Source: Candidatus Magnetominusculus dajiuhuensis
Lineage (GTDB): Bacteria > Nitrospirota > Thermodesulfovibrionia > Thermodesulfovibrionales > Magnetobacteriaceae
Direction: 5' to 3'
DNA length: 64,000 nucleotides
Assembly: GCA_015233465.1 (NCBI GenBank)
Contig: JADFXP010000007.1
Location: 53,674 to 117,673 of the forward strand
A program made the position numbers and the translations under genes. This document shows, piece by piece, positions 9,526-18,813 of the stretch (position 1 is the first letter of the stretch; every line of letters starts with the position of its first letter). A model generated the notes under the pieces. The model did not search any database. It saw only the letters and a list, made by a program, of their open reading frames with translations, and was not told the DNA's origin.

Positions 9526-11916
9526 TTACACAGTAAGATTTCGAATAGTCTCAACCAAGTTATTCTGTTCAAATGCCCCTTTAACTATATAAGCATTTGC
9601 CCCAACGCTTATTCCCCTTTTTTTATCTTCTTCTTTTTCTCTTGAAGTCACAATGATAATAGGAGTATATTTATAATCACTGTCCTTTCTTAGTGTTTGC
9701 GTCAAGGTAAACCCGTCCATTCTCGGCATTTCAACATCTGTGATTATTATATCATATTTAGATTTCTTTGACATCTCTACTGCGCTGATACCGTCAAATG
9801 CTAAATCAACATTGTATCCATATGAAACAAGTATATCACGCTCTATCTCTCTTGTATTAATTGAATCATCTACTACTAATATCTTTAATGCCTCAGTTTC
9901 TTTTTTAGGTTTGATTGTAACATTTGAAATCTTTGAGGCCTCCATCAGCATTGGGGCATGTAAAATATTAATCAGATCATTATTTCCAGATATGATGATG
10001 CCAGATACTAATCTGTTGTTTTTCATAGTAAATGGGAGAGGTAATATTGCCATATCTTGTTCATCTATAATAGCATCAATAATAAGCCCCATTCTTTCAT
10101 TGCCAGCCTTAATTATCAAGATAAGTATGTTATTATTTGGGGCTAATGTCTTATTTTGTTCTTTTTTAAATAAAATTAAACTAAGATGCGTTACTGGTAT
10201 AAATTGTTCTCTTAATCTTATTGCAGATCTATTTGCAACTGGAATAATCTCTTTCTGCGATACCCTTAAAAGTTCTTGACAATAATATGATGGAATGGCA
10301 AAGGTTGTATCATCTACTGAAATTAATAATACTCGTGTGATTGCAAGGGTTAAAGGCAGGCGAATATAAAATATACTGCCTTGACCTTCAACCGATTTTA
10401 TCTCTATTGTGCCTTTTAAATCTTCAGTAATGCTTTTCTTTACAACATCCATTCCTACGCCCCTTCCTGATATATCAGTTATTATTGGGCTTGTACTGAA
10501 TCCTGGATAAAATATTATATTAATTATTTCAGAAGGAGTCATTTTATTAAGTGTTTCTTGATCAAATAGTTTTTTAGATAATGCCTTTTCTTTTATCTTT
10601 CCCAAAGCAATGCCCGCTCCATCATCACTTAACTCTATTAATACTGAGCCTCCTTCATAATACGCACATAATTTAATTGTGCCAGCCTTTGGTTTTCCAG
10701 CGTTAATTCGCTGCGCAGGAGTTTCTATCCCATGATCAACAGAGTTTCTAAGGAGATGTATAAAGGAATCTTCAATTTTTTCTATTATTTTCTTATCAAG
10801 TTCTGTGCTGCCTCCTTCAATCTGCAGTTCAACCTCTTTCCCAGAAGATCTAGCTATATCTCGAATTAATCTCGGAAATTGTTCAAATACAGTGGATAAC
10901 GGAAGCATTCGCAGATTTATTGCACGCTCTCTGAGGTCGTCAATTAATAGATCATAAAGGGTGAGGTCATCTTTGAACTTCAGAAGATTGCTCGTTATTC
11001 CCTGCTCAAGTAATACAATGTTTTTTGAAATGGTTTTTGAATTTATCATTGTCTCGCAAGAGCCGCTTTCACAGTCTATAGGCTGTCTTGATTTCCTGCG
11101 GGAGTTAATTCGTTTATAAGTCTCTTTTATGCGCTCTTCTAAAGAGATAGGCATAAGCCCTATGCCTTCGTTTGAAGGATTGCTGCCTTTAACGCTATAT
11201 TGAGAAGATATTTTTTCTAGTTTTTTGAAATCTGAATATCTCTCTTTTATCTTGATGTGGCTTGAGAGAATCTCTCCGATTAGCTTTATCAGTTCATCTA
11301 ATTTTTTAGCATTAACCTTTATGACTTGATTTTGTTCACTAATCTGTGTTTGGAGGTGTGATTTTGGGAGATTTTCAGACTGTGGTTTTTCCTTTATTTC
11401 AGGTATATTTTTTTCTTCCTTAGTTTTTGGGGAGATTTCATTAATCGGAGTTTCAATTATTGGGGTGATGGTTTTAGCCCCTGCCCCTGTATCAGCCTGA
11501 GACCCTGCGCTGACTTCTTCATCTTTTATGAAGATTTCTAATTTGTCACAAAGATCCTTAATTGGGACTGGGTCAATAGAACTAATCTCTCCGCCGCCTG
11601 CAAGGACATTAATCATATCTGAAATTGCATCTACTCCAGCAAATAAAAGATTTGACATCTCCTTAGAAAATGTAATTTTTTGCCCCCGAAGTTCATCAAG
11701 TATATCTTCCATCCTATGAGCGACATCTGTTATAGCTGTTAGTTTCAACATCTTTGATGCACCTTTGATGGTGTGGGCTGAGCGGAAAATCTCGTTTATG
11801 GTTTCTGAGTCATTAGGATTTTTCTCAAGGGTAAGCAGACCGTTATTTAGCTTTTGAATGTGATCATTTGCCTCTTGAGCAAATCTGAGTATAAATTTTT
11901 TTGTATCAAATGCCAT
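9526..11916 (-). CDS. cheA: Hybrid CheA histidine kinase with C-terminal receiver
   Basis: The 796-residue protein has, in order: an Hpt domain with phosphoacceptor His48 in RSAHTIKGAS; a Pro/Glu/Lys-rich linker (about 135-200) in place of a recognisable CheY-binding P2 domain; a dimerisation region; a CheA-type HATPase (HLLRNSVDHGIE, SDDGAGI, GRGVGMDVV); a CheW-like regulatory domain; and a receiver (ILVVDDSINTREIE, phospho-Asp in IIITDVEMPRMDG). Hybrid CheA of this form is typical of chemosensory pathways that control functions other than flagellar rotation. The absence of a separate cheY, and the loss of P2, fit with phosphotransfer to the four multidomain receivers downstream. Confidence 0.9.
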   Translation of the reverse strand: MAFDTKKFILRFAQEANDHIQKLNNGLLTLEKNPNDSETINEIFRSAHTIKGASKMLKLTAITDVAHRMEDILDELRGQKITFSKEMSNLLFAGVDAISDMINVLAGGGEISSIDPVPIKDLCDKLEIFIKDEEVSAGSQADTGAGAKTITPIIETPINEISPKTKEEKNIPEIKEKPQSENLPKSHLQTQISEQNQVIKVNAKKLDELIKLIGEILSSHIKIKERYSDFKKLEKISSQYSVKGSNPSNEGIGLMPISLEERIKETYKRINSRRKSRQPIDCESGSCETMINSKTISKNIVLLEQGITSNLLKFKDDLTLYDLLIDDLRERAINLRMLPLSTVFEQFPRLIRDIARSSGKEVELQIEGGSTELDKKIIEKIEDSFIHLLRNSVDHGIETPAQRINAGKPKAGTIKLCAYYEGGSVLIELSDDGAGIALGKIKEKALSKKLFDQETLNKMTPSEIINIIFYPGFSTSPIITDISGRGVGMDVVKKSITEDLKGTIEIKSVEGQGSIFYIRLPLTLAITRVLLISVDDTTFAIPSYYCQELLRVSQKEIIPVANRSAIRLREQFIPVTHLSLILFKKEQNKTLAPNNNILILIIKAGNERMGLIIDAIIDEQDMAILPLPFTMKNNRLVSGIIISGNNDLINILHAPMLMEASKISNVTIKPKKETEALKILVVDDSINTREIERDILVSYGYNVDLAFDGISAVEMSKKSKYDIIITDVEMPRMDGFTLTQTLRKDSDYKYTPIIIVTSREKEEDKKRGISVGANAYIVKGAFEQNNLVETIRNLTV

Positions 11917-11929
11917 AAAAATAATTCCG

Positions 11930-13381
11930 CTAAACTATTTTTTCTAATCTGCTTAAATTATTACGGCAAAGATGCTGTAATTGTTCTATAGACCCTGACA
12001 TTGGAAACATTGTTAGTCCATGGTCTATTATACTGCCAGTTTCAAGTAATTTTAACACAATTTTATATTCTTTATATGCCTCAATTTTTTCACCGCTATT
12101 TAAATGGGCTTCAGCTAGATAAAAATGTGCCAGCCAGTTATTAGGCTTTAGATACAGCGCTTCTTTCATTCTTTTTATTATACTAAGATCATCCTGCTCA
12201 ATCCTTGCAATCAACCCTAAAAGAATATACGCCTCAATATTTAGCGGATCATTCTTTACGATAAATAAGGCAGTATCTTTAGCCTCTTTTAAACAATTAA
12301 GATTTATAAGTATACTGGTTTTCAGAGTATATGCCTTATAAAATGTTTTATTACTATTTATTAGGGTATCAATTGCTGATAGAGCTTGATCATATTTTTT
12401 GTCCATTCCTAAGGCTAATGCCTCTTCAAAAAGATTTGGAGTAATGGTTCTCCTTTCAATTCTTTGAGTTTTAGGTAATCTTGGGGCTATTTCTTTGGTT
12501 TGAACAGGAAGAGATTTACGGTTATGTTTTCTTCTGTCTACAATTTCAATTGGGTTTGTACATGGACTCGTATCAGTTACAATATCTGTGTTTTTATGAT
12601 ATATAAATAATCCGTTTATCTCTTTTAATGAAAGTATGCCAATATTGTGGAAAAATGTCTCTGTTGAACTTAAAATTAGAAAACCCTCATTATTTAAAAT
12701 CTGGGAGAGTTTTTTAAAGATTTCTTTTTTTGTATCAGATTGAAAATATATTGATACATTCCGATAAAAGATAACATCTATGTCTTTTAAGTTGTCTGGA
12801 TAAACTGGACTTTGAAGATTGAGCATATGAAAATCTACGGCATCAATTACAGAATTCTTTAATTGATGACATCCATCGTTGGTCTCATCAAAATATTTTT
12901 TTTTCAGATCATCATCAAAGTTTCTAAACGATTCTCTATTATATTTACCAATTTTGGCTTTTTTTAAGGTGCTGGAATCAATATCAGCTCCTATAATAGA
13001 ACAGAATTTTTTAAAACCTGAGCCATATTTTTCATACATTGAGATTACAATTGAATAAGGTTCTTGTCCAGTAGAGCATCCAGCGCTCATAATCTTTATA
13101 AAAGGTTTTTTACTAAGCAATTCTGGGACTATAGAATCAGTGAGAATTTTTAAATGTTGAGATTCTCGAAAGAAATATGTTTCATTAACTGTCAGCAGAT
13201 TAATTAATTCATTGAATTCAGAACTATCTGACTGTAGGATTTGCAAATAATCTTTGGATGACTGACTATTAATAGTCAGCATCCTTTTATTGATAGCTTC
13301 AGTCAGAGTCAAGAGCCTTTCATTTTCAAAAAAAAGCCCGCATTTATTGATTATTAAATTATTGAATGCGTCTAAGTCCAA
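11930..13381 (-). CDS. cheR: CheR-type MCP methyltransferase with C-terminal TPR
   Basis: The first 270 residues are a CheR methyltransferase: the NETYFFRE motif, the SAM-binding IMSAGCSTGQEPYSI and the DVIFYRNVSIYF block. CheR methylates receptor glutamates using S-adenosylmethionine to reset sensitivity. A charged linker (RRKHNRK, RIERRTI) leads to TPR repeats in the last 150 residues (AYILLGLIARIEQDDLSIIK; AHFYLAEAHLNSGEKIEA). TPR-extended CheR proteins are known from social-motility and other alternative pathways, where the TPR directs the enzyme to its receptor. It sits 13 bases from cheA and 20 from cheB. Confidence 0.9.
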   Translation of the reverse strand: MDLDAFNNLIINKCGLFFENERLLTLTEAINKRMLTINSQSSKDYLQILQSDSSEFNELINLLTVNETYFFRESQHLKILTDSIVPELLSKKPFIKIMSAGCSTGQEPYSIVISMYEKYGSGFKKFCSIIGADIDSSTLKKAKIGKYNRESFRNFDDDLKKKYFDETNDGCHQLKNSVIDAVDFHMLNLQSPVYPDNLKDIDVIFYRNVSIYFQSDTKKEIFKKLSQILNNEGFLILSSTETFFHNIGILSLKEINGLFIYHKNTDIVTDTSPCTNPIEIVDRRKHNRKSLPVQTKEIAPRLPKTQRIERRTITPNLFEEALALGMDKKYDQALSAIDTLINSNKTFYKAYTLKTSILINLNCLKEAKDTALFIVKNDPLNIEAYILLGLIARIEQDDLSIIKRMKEALYLKPNNWLAHFYLAEAHLNSGEKIEAYKEYKIVLKLLETGSIIDHGLTMFPMSGSIEQLQHLCRNNLSRLEKIV

Positions 13382-13401
13382 TAAATATATTCCTCCACTT
13401 C

Positions 13402-14430
13402 TTAACCCTTTGAGATAAGATTAATAATCTCATTACCAATAATATCTAAAGGTAATATTTTATCAATGCACCCTTTTTTTATAGCGATGTTTGCCATGCC
13501 AAATATGATAGAGCTTTCCTCGTCTTGAGCAATTGTAATTCCACCAGCCTCTTTAATATCCTTCATCCCCTGCACGCCGTCTTGACCCATTCCTGTTAGT
13601 ATAACCCCTATTACAATCTTCCCAAATGCGCGCGCAGTAGATGTTAATAGTTTGTCACATGATGGATGATATATGTCTGATTCTATTATTTCAATTAATT
13701 TTATCTTGCCAAAACTAGTGATCTCCATATGTTTATTAGAAGGAGATATATAAATTGTGTTTGGAGAAATGCTGTCACCATCTGTGCCTTCTTTGATTTT
13801 CATTTTAGTATAATCATGCAGGTATTTTATAAGTGGATCAATGTATCCATTTGTTATATGCTGGGCAATAACTATAGGTGTTGTAAAATCTGGCGGAAGA
13901 TGTTTGACTATAGCCGATAATGCCAAAGGACCTCCTGTAGATGATGCAATAGCGATTATTCTATTAAATAATAAAGGAGAATTCTTATATATAACAGATG
14001 CCTCTGAAGCAGATTCTTGATGTTTGTGAATATGTGTAATAACCTTTACCTTTGACAGTTGAATTACCCTATTATTCAAGAAATTTACATTTTTTATATC
14101 AATCTCAGAAGTTTTAATTACCTCTAAAGCCCCTTTTGAAAGCATGTCTTCGATTGTTTTTTTATCCAAAGATTCACCCCAAACAAGTATTGGCGCTGCA
14201 TGAGTTGACATGATCTCTTTTATGGCATCAAAACCAAAATTATTTGAAACAGATATATCCATTAACACAATATTAGGTTTAAGCTCTACAGTCAGCTTTA
14301 ATGCCTGATAACTATCGTAAGCAGTTGCTATTATTTTTATGTATTTTCTATTTGATAGAATATCAGTGATTTTATTAATCATAGATACATCATTGCTTGC
14401 TATCAAAACATTAATTGTTTGAATGTTCAT
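13402..14430 (-). CDS. cheB: CheB methylesterase response regulator
   Basis: An N-terminal receiver (NVLIASNDVSMINKI; phospho-Asp in IVLMDISVS) precedes the CheB esterase domain, whose catalytic triad is visible as Ser in IASSTGGPLA, His in IAQHI and Asp in GMGQDGVQGMK. The first residue of the usual acidic pair in the receiver is replaced (ASND rather than DD), which may weaken metal binding. CheB removes methyl groups from receptors and counteracts CheR, giving adaptation. The start overlaps the end of the upstream CheW-like gene by 20 bases. Confidence 0.9.
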   Translation of the reverse strand: MNIQTINVLIASNDVSMINKITDILSNRKYIKIIATAYDSYQALKLTVELKPNIVLMDISVSNNFGFDAIKEIMSTHAAPILVWGESLDKKTIEDMLSKGALEVIKTSEIDIKNVNFLNNRVIQLSKVKVITHIHKHQESASEASVIYKNSPLLFNRIIAIASSTGGPLALSAIVKHLPPDFTTPIVIAQHITNGYIDPLIKYLHDYTKMKIKEGTDGDSISPNTIYISPSNKHMEITSFGKIKLIEIIESDIYHPSCDKLLTSTARAFGKIVIGVILTGMGQDGVQGMKDIKEAGGITIAQDEESSIIFGMANIAIKKGCIDKILPLDIIGNEIINLISKG

Positions 14431-14929
14431 TATTATTTCTCACACTTTTATTTTTAAAATCAAATCTATAAATATCTATAAGGATTATAATATTATCATC
14501 TTGAATAATCACCCCCCAGATTGCATTTTGCACGCATCGCTCAATAAAAAATGGTAAGGGTTGAATAGATTTAATATTTATCTCAATAATATCTAAAGGC
14601 ATTTCTATTATAATACCATTTCTATAATTATTTATTTCAATGTCTTGCGGGGTTTGGGAGGCAGTCTTAATACTTTCATTGATTATCAGCGCCAGAGGAA
14701 AGTTATATGTGATTTGAACGTCGTGAAATTGGATTAACTTATCAATATAATTAAGCTCAATTGACTCCTCTTCTGCTTTTTGCGGGTCTAACATTTCATA
14801 AACTTGTGAAATATCTATTCCAAAGGATATATCTGATATTTTAAATATTAGTATGTTTAATTTAAGGGGGTTAGTAATCTTTAAAGATGGGAGATCCCCG
14901 CATGGATTTAATAAAGCATTATTTGTCAT
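14411..14929 (-). CDS. CheW-like scaffold protein, divergent
   Basis: This 172-residue protein has the weak pattern of a CheW domain: LKINILIFKISDISFGIDIS-type opening (here LKLNILIFKISDISFGIDIS) with QVYEML, and the closing VIIQDDNIIILIDIYRF. It is more divergent than its neighbour, and the arginine-rich receptor-binding surface is not clear. It probably couples receptor to CheA or competes with the canonical CheW. It overlaps the upstream cheW by four bases and cheB by 20, which implies translational coupling. Confidence 0.72.
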   Translation of the reverse strand: MTNNALLNPCGDLPSLKITNPLKLNILIFKISDISFGIDISQVYEMLDPQKAEEESIELNYIDKLIQFHDVQITYNFPLALIINESIKTASQTPQDIEINNYRNGIIIEMPLDIIEINIKSIQPLPFFIERCVQNAIWGVIIQDDNIIILIDIYRFDFKNKSVRNNNEHSNN

Positions 14930-15453
14930 GCGCTTATTTTATGAAATATCTTTTCTAAATCAAGAATAATAACATATTTATCATCGTAATATATCCCGCC
15001 CTCTACAAATTCAGAGTTTGATGTTAGATCAAGCGGGGGCAATATTTTGTTATTATCAATATCCAATACATCAATAAGTTTAGTAAGCAAAAGACCTGTA
15101 CGTTTAGTATTTGTTTGGTCGCTTATTTGAGCAATAACTAAACGGCATTGTTCATTAAGTTCTATCTCAGGTAAGGCAATAAGAGTTGAAATATCAATAA
15201 CCGATTCAATATCTCCGCGTAAACTAATTATTCCTCGTATATATTGCGGTGAACTCGGCACATATGTAATCTTAGGTACTATAAGTATCTCTTTAATAAA
15301 ATCTGCTCTGAAGGCATAGTAGTTGTCAGAAAGTATAAAGATTACGAATTTAGTTTTTTGTTCTTCTACATATAGAATATTGTTGTCAATCTTAAATTGT
15401 TTGGCTTCAGCTATTATTTGGTCAGTTTTTTCTTTATACTCATCTTTAAACAT
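14926..15453 (-). CDS. cheW: CheW coupling protein
   Basis: This is a canonical CheW domain: FVIFILSDNYYAFRADFIKE, IVPKITYVPSSPQYIRGIIS, LRGDIESVIDI and GIYYDDKYVIILDLEKIF. Soluble CheW bridges MCP and CheA. The frame is open from an ATG at 15492, but ATG at 15453 has a better Shine-Dalgarno (GGGTGA, five bases upstream) and removes a poorly conserved tail; ATG at 15465 is the alternative. It is the first gene of the leftward operon; the 150-base gap to cobJ must hold divergent promoters. Confidence 0.87.
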   Translation of the reverse strand: MFKDEYKEKTDQIIAEAKQFKIDNNILYVEEQKTKFVIFILSDNYYAFRADFIKEILIVPKITYVPSSPQYIRGIISLRGDIESVIDISTLIALPEIELNEQCRLVIAQISDQTNTKRTGLLLTKLIDVLDIDNNKILPPLDLTSNSEFVEGGIYYDDKYVIILDLEKIFHKISA

Positions 15454-15603
15454 TTTATCACCCATAAGTCGAAGGCTAACACCTACTAACATAGTCTAAA
15501 ATAACCTAAGTATAACTTCAAAGTCAATAAGAGCAAAAATGAATGATTTATTTAAAAAGAAAATGTGGTTTTGAGTGATATTGGTGTGATACAATGTCTT
15601 GAT

Positions 15604-16371
15604 ATGAATAAGAGTAAACTTTATATAGTAGGAATTGGACCAGGCGGTTTATCTCACATAACCCCTGCTGCGGTTTCTGCTATTAATCAATCTAATGTGA
15701 TAGTGGGTTATTCCACTTACATAAAACTTATTGAAGAATTAATAGAAAGTCAAGGAACGACACCCCAAAAAGAGATTATTGATACTGGAATGACTAAAGA
15801 GATAGAGCGGTGCACTTTGGCAATTCAAAGGGCTATTGCTGGAAATATTGTGTCAATTATCTGTAGCGGTGACCCTGGCATATATGCAATGGCAGGATTG
15901 GTGTTTCAATTATTAAAGATTTATCCAAAGATATCAGTTGAGGTAATACCGGGAGTTCCAGCGCTAAGTGCAGCAGCATCAAGGCTTGGAGCGCCGCTTA
16001 TGAATGATTTTGCCTCAATTAGTCTTTCTGACAGGCTTACGCCTTGGGAAATGATTGAAAAAAGAGTTCATGCAGTATCTTCTTCAGATTTTGTCATCGT
16101 CTTTTATAATCCAAAGAGTAAAGGCAGGAAGGATCATCTTAAAAATGCTGTTAATATTATCTTAAAATATAGAGACCCAATAACGCCAGTTGGAATTGTT
16201 AAGTCAGCAACTCGTATTAATGAAAAGGTTATTGTCACAACCCTTGATAACATACCTTATGATGAAGTTGATATGCAGACTATCGTTATAGTTGGAAATT
16301 CTAAGACTTTAAATATAGATGGTTTGATTGTTACCCCAAGGGGATATGAGTATAAGTACGAGTTAAAATGA
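15604..16371 (+). CDS. cobJ: Precorrin-3B / cobalt-factor III C17-methyltransferase
   Basis: The protein begins MNKSKLYIVGIGPGG, the SAM-binding loop of the tetrapyrrole methylase family; ATG at 15604 is preferred over an in-frame upstream ATG at 15565 because homologues start just before this loop. Other family blocks are GNIVSIICSGDPGIYAMAG, VEVIPGVPALSAAASRLGAP and the C-terminal VGNSKTL. It performs ring-contraction-linked C17 methylation during corrin synthesis. Since a cbiG is present at 32642, the oxygen-independent route is likely, where the enzyme is called CbiH. It overlaps cobU by ATGA. An extended -10-like TGATACAAT lies at about 15585-15593. Confidence 0.9.
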   Translation: MNKSKLYIVGIGPGGLSHITPAAVSAINQSNVIVGYSTYIKLIEELIESQGTTPQKEIIDTGMTKEIERCTLAIQRAIAGNIVSIICSGDPGIYAMAGLVFQLLKIYPKISVEVIPGVPALSAAASRLGAPLMNDFASISLSDRLTPWEMIEKRVHAVSSSDFVIVFYNPKSKGRKDHLKNAVNIILKYRDPITPVGIVKSATRINEKVIVTTLDNIPYDEVDMQTIVIVGNSKTLNIDGLIVTPRGYEYKYELK

Positions 16372-16955
16372 AGATTATTTATATATCAGGCGGCACACGT
16401 TGTGGAAAAAGCGCATTCGCATTAACAGAGGCGTTGAGAATTAAAGGTAAAAGGGCATTTATAGCTACGGCTATACCTATAGATGAGGAGATGTCACAGC
16501 GTATTAATGCTCATATTAAAGAACGCGGCGATAGTTTTGTAACTATAGAACAGCCCTTGGACATTGAAAAGGCGTTAAAGGATAATGCAGGTATATATAA
16601 TGTAATATTGATTGATTGTTTGACAATATGGTTGTCAAATGTAATGGAGAGGGACATTGATAATACAAATAATGAGATAGAACGTTTAATTAAATTTCTA
16701 AATGAAATCAGGTCAAATAAAAATCTGAAGGCAATATATATAGTATCAAATGAAGTAGGGATGGGGATAGTTCCTGAGAACAAGATAGCGAGAGTTTTCA
16801 GGGATTTTTCAGGCAAAATGAATCAAGGTATAGCATCAATAGCAGATGAGGCATATTTTGTCGTAAGTGGTTTACCTCTTAAAATTAAGGGGTCAAGGGG
16901 TCTTAGACTCCTTGCGGGGTTTTTTAAGGGGCAGAGCACCTTAAAAGGAGTTTAA
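16368..16955 (+). CDS. cobU: Adenosylcobinamide kinase / guanylyltransferase
   Basis: The P-loop GGTRCGKSAFALTEA at the N-terminus, IATAIPIDEEMSQRINAH, LIDCLTIWLSN and IVSNEVGMGIVPENKIARVF are the family blocks. The enzyme phosphorylates adenosylcobinamide and then attaches GMP, preparing the lower-loop assembly by CobS. The last about 23 residues (from LKIKGSRGLR) are encoded by a dispersed palindromic repeat found elsewhere in the window, so the native C-terminus was probably replaced by the insertion of that repeat; the core domain remains complete. It ends one base before cobT. Confidence 0.9.
   Translation: MKIIYISGGTRCGKSAFALTEALRIKGKRAFIATAIPIDEEMSQRINAHIKERGDSFVTIEQPLDIEKALKDNAGIYNVILIDCLTIWLSNVMERDIDNTNNEIERLIKFLNEIRSNKNLKAIYIVSNEVGMGIVPENKIARVFRDFSGKMNQGIASIADEAYFVVSGLPLKIKGSRGLRLLAGFFKGQSTLKGV
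16887..16946 (+). repeat. Half-copy of the dispersed palindromic repeat, inside the cobU 3' end
   Basis: The stretch contains GGGGTCAAGGGGTC, CTCCTTGCGGGG and AAGGGGCAGAGCACC in the same order and spacing as the right halves of the MITE-like copies at 38184-38356 and 39575-39741. The palindromes are imperfect here. It supplies the last codons of cobU, and its outer edge supplies the AAGGAG used by cobT. Confidence 0.7.
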
Positions 16956-16956
16956 A

Positions 16957-17988
16957 ATGGAAATTCAGCCAGTATCGCAAGATTATATGAAGAAGGCTCA
17001 GGCGAGGTTAGACGTATTAACCAAGCCGTTAGGAAGTTTAGGGATGTTAGAGGAGTTTGCGGCTAGGTTAGTTGGGATATATCGTAACGAAATGCCGCCG
17101 ATTCCGAAAAAGGTAGTATTTACATTTGCTGGGGATCATGGCGTATGCGTTGAGGGGGTGAGCGCATTTCCAGCAGAGGTAACGCCGCAGATGGTGCTCA
17201 ATTTTTTAAGGGGCGGGGCGGCAATAAATGTGCTAGCGAGACATGCTGGGGCTGATGTAGTGGTAGTTGATGCAGGGGTTAATTATGATTTTTCAGAGAT
17301 TACTGGGCTGATAAACAAAAAGGTAGTGCATGGGACAAAGAATATGGCAAAAGGGCCTGCAATGACAAAGGATGAGGCATCAAAAACAATAGAACTTGGG
17401 ATTGCCTTGGCGCATGAATATAAGGAGAAGGGGTATAGGCTATTTGGGACAGGAGATATGGGGATAGGGAACACAACGTCTTCGGCTGCTATAGCGTCTG
17501 TGATTACAGGGAAATCAGTAGCGCAGGTTACAGGCAGGGGGACTGGAATTGATGATAAGGTTTATAAACATAAGATTTCAGTAATTGAGCAGGTGATTTC
17601 TATTAATAAGCCAAATCCAAAGGATCCGATTGATGTGCTTTCAAAGGTTGGAGGGGCTGAGATTGGGGCAATTGCAGGGTTATGTCTTGGCGCTGCTGAG
17701 TGTAATATTGCTGTGGTTATAGATGGGTTTATATCAACAGCAGGGGCGTTGATAGCGTATAGCATTAATCCAATGGCTGGGCAGTATATGTTTGCCGGTC
17801 ATAGGTCGCAGGAGATTGGCCATATAGCGATGCTTGAGTATATGAAATTGCGCCCGATTTTAGACCTTGATTTAAGACTTGGAGAGGGAACTGGGGCCGT
17901 GCTGGCAATGACATTGGTTGAAGCAGGATTAAAGATATATAGAGAGATGGCGACATTTGAAGAGGCTCACGTATCTGATAAGGAATAG
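16957..17988 (+). CDS. cobT: Nicotinate-nucleotide--dimethylbenzimidazole phosphoribosyltransferase
   Basis: The 343-residue protein has the family blocks LTKPLGSLGMLEEFAARL, FAGDHGVCVEGVSAFP, NFLRGGAAINVLAR, GTGDMGIGNTTSSAAI, TGRGTGIDD and the C-terminal LGEGTGAVLAM, which includes the catalytic glutamate region. CobT activates the lower ligand base of cobalamin as its ribotide. The Shine-Dalgarno AAGGAG lies at 16945-16950. Start and length fit the family. Codon use here is richer in G (GGGG runs) than in the preceding genes, which is a mild compositional shift shared with no other operon member. Confidence 0.92.
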   Translation: MEIQPVSQDYMKKAQARLDVLTKPLGSLGMLEEFAARLVGIYRNEMPPIPKKVVFTFAGDHGVCVEGVSAFPAEVTPQMVLNFLRGGAAINVLARHAGADVVVVDAGVNYDFSEITGLINKKVVHGTKNMAKGPAMTKDEASKTIELGIALAHEYKEKGYRLFGTGDMGIGNTTSSAAIASVITGKSVAQVTGRGTGIDDKVYKHKISVIEQVISINKPNPKDPIDVLSKVGGAEIGAIAGLCLGAAECNIAVVIDGFISTAGALIAYSINPMAGQYMFAGHRSQEIGHIAMLEYMKLRPILDLDLRLGEGTGAVLAMTLVEAGLKIYREMATFEEAHVSDKE

Positions 17989-17994
17989 GGTAAG

Positions 17995-18813
17995 TTGATA
18001 CGGATATTTTTTAGTCAATTGGCACGTGCGTTTGAGTTTTTAGGGATAATACCTGTGCCGTATTTTAAAGCCTCAATGGCTAAGGAAGAAGATATTGGCC
18101 GCAGCAGTATATTTTTCCCATTAGTTGGGTTTATTTATGGATTAATACTTGTTATAAGTTCATTGATTATTGCCCCCTTTGTTTCTAAAGAGGTCTGCGG
18201 GATTTTACTTTGTTTGATATTATTGATATTAAGCAGGGGGCTTCATATTGATGGACTTTCAGATACATTTGATGCCCTTGGATGCAGCAAAAGTATTGAA
18301 AGAAAACTTGAGATAATGAAAGACAGTACTGTAGGCCCATTTGGGGTTACTTCCATTATCTTCATATTACTATTAAAGATATTTTTGGTAAGCAGTTTGG
18401 TAGGACAGGGTGGGCTTTTTTATATATCTATACTGCTATTTCCAGTGCTTGGAAGATGGGCTATAGTTATTGCCTTATATTTTGGAAATCCAGCAAGAGA
18501 TGAAGGATTGGGTAAGTTATTTTTTACATATACGAAGAAGATTGAGATGTTCTGGTCGGTATTTATAACGGTTAATATATTGGGTTTAGCGGTATTACTT
18601 GATTATGGAGTGAATTATTTTTCATCAAGTAAATATCAGGGACTAAAGATGTTTATAGTTTTGCCAATTGTATTAATGTCATGTATATTTTGGGTAAGGG
18701 TATTTAAGAAGAGTTTTGGAGGGCTGACAGGAGATAATCTCGGGGCAATATGTGAAATGACTGAGGTGACTAGTTTGCTTGTGTTTATAGTGATTGGCGG
18801 TGCTGTTAACTGA
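17995..18813 (+). CDS. cobS: Adenosylcobinamide-GDP ribazoletransferase (cobalamin synthase)
   Basis: The 272-residue membrane protein opens with QLARAFEFLGIIPVPYF, then has the family motif GLHIDGLSDTFDALG with acidic metal-binding residues, MKDSTVGPFGV and GLTGDNLGAICEMTEV. Five to six hydrophobic segments are evident. It joins adenosylcobinamide-GDP and alpha-ribazole in the membrane to give cobalamin. TTG at 17995 is used as start, with GGGTAAG just upstream and no better ATG before residue 28. It completes a cobJ-cobU-cobT-cobS operon with spacings of 1-6 bases. Confidence 0.9.
   Translation: MIRIFFSQLARAFEFLGIIPVPYFKASMAKEEDIGRSSIFFPLVGFIYGLILVISSLIIAPFVSKEVCGILLCLILLILSRGLHIDGLSDTFDALGCSKSIERKLEIMKDSTVGPFGVTSIIFILLLKIFLVSSLVGQGGLFYISILLFPVLGRWAIVIALYFGNPARDEGLGKLFFTYTKKIEMFWSVFITVNILGLAVLLDYGVNYFSSSKYQGLKMFIVLPIVLMSCIFWVRVFKKSFGGLTGDNLGAICEMTEVTSLLVFIVIGGAVN

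Noticed and set aside
9740..10279. Open frame of 179 codons opposite cheA
   Set aside because: The protein is a hydrophobic shadow of the cheA coding strand without a ribosome-binding site; codon pattern belongs to cheA.
15454..15603. Cobalamin riboswitch before cobJ
   Set aside because: The gap is 150 bases and lacks a recognisable B12-box; it only needs to hold two divergent promoters.
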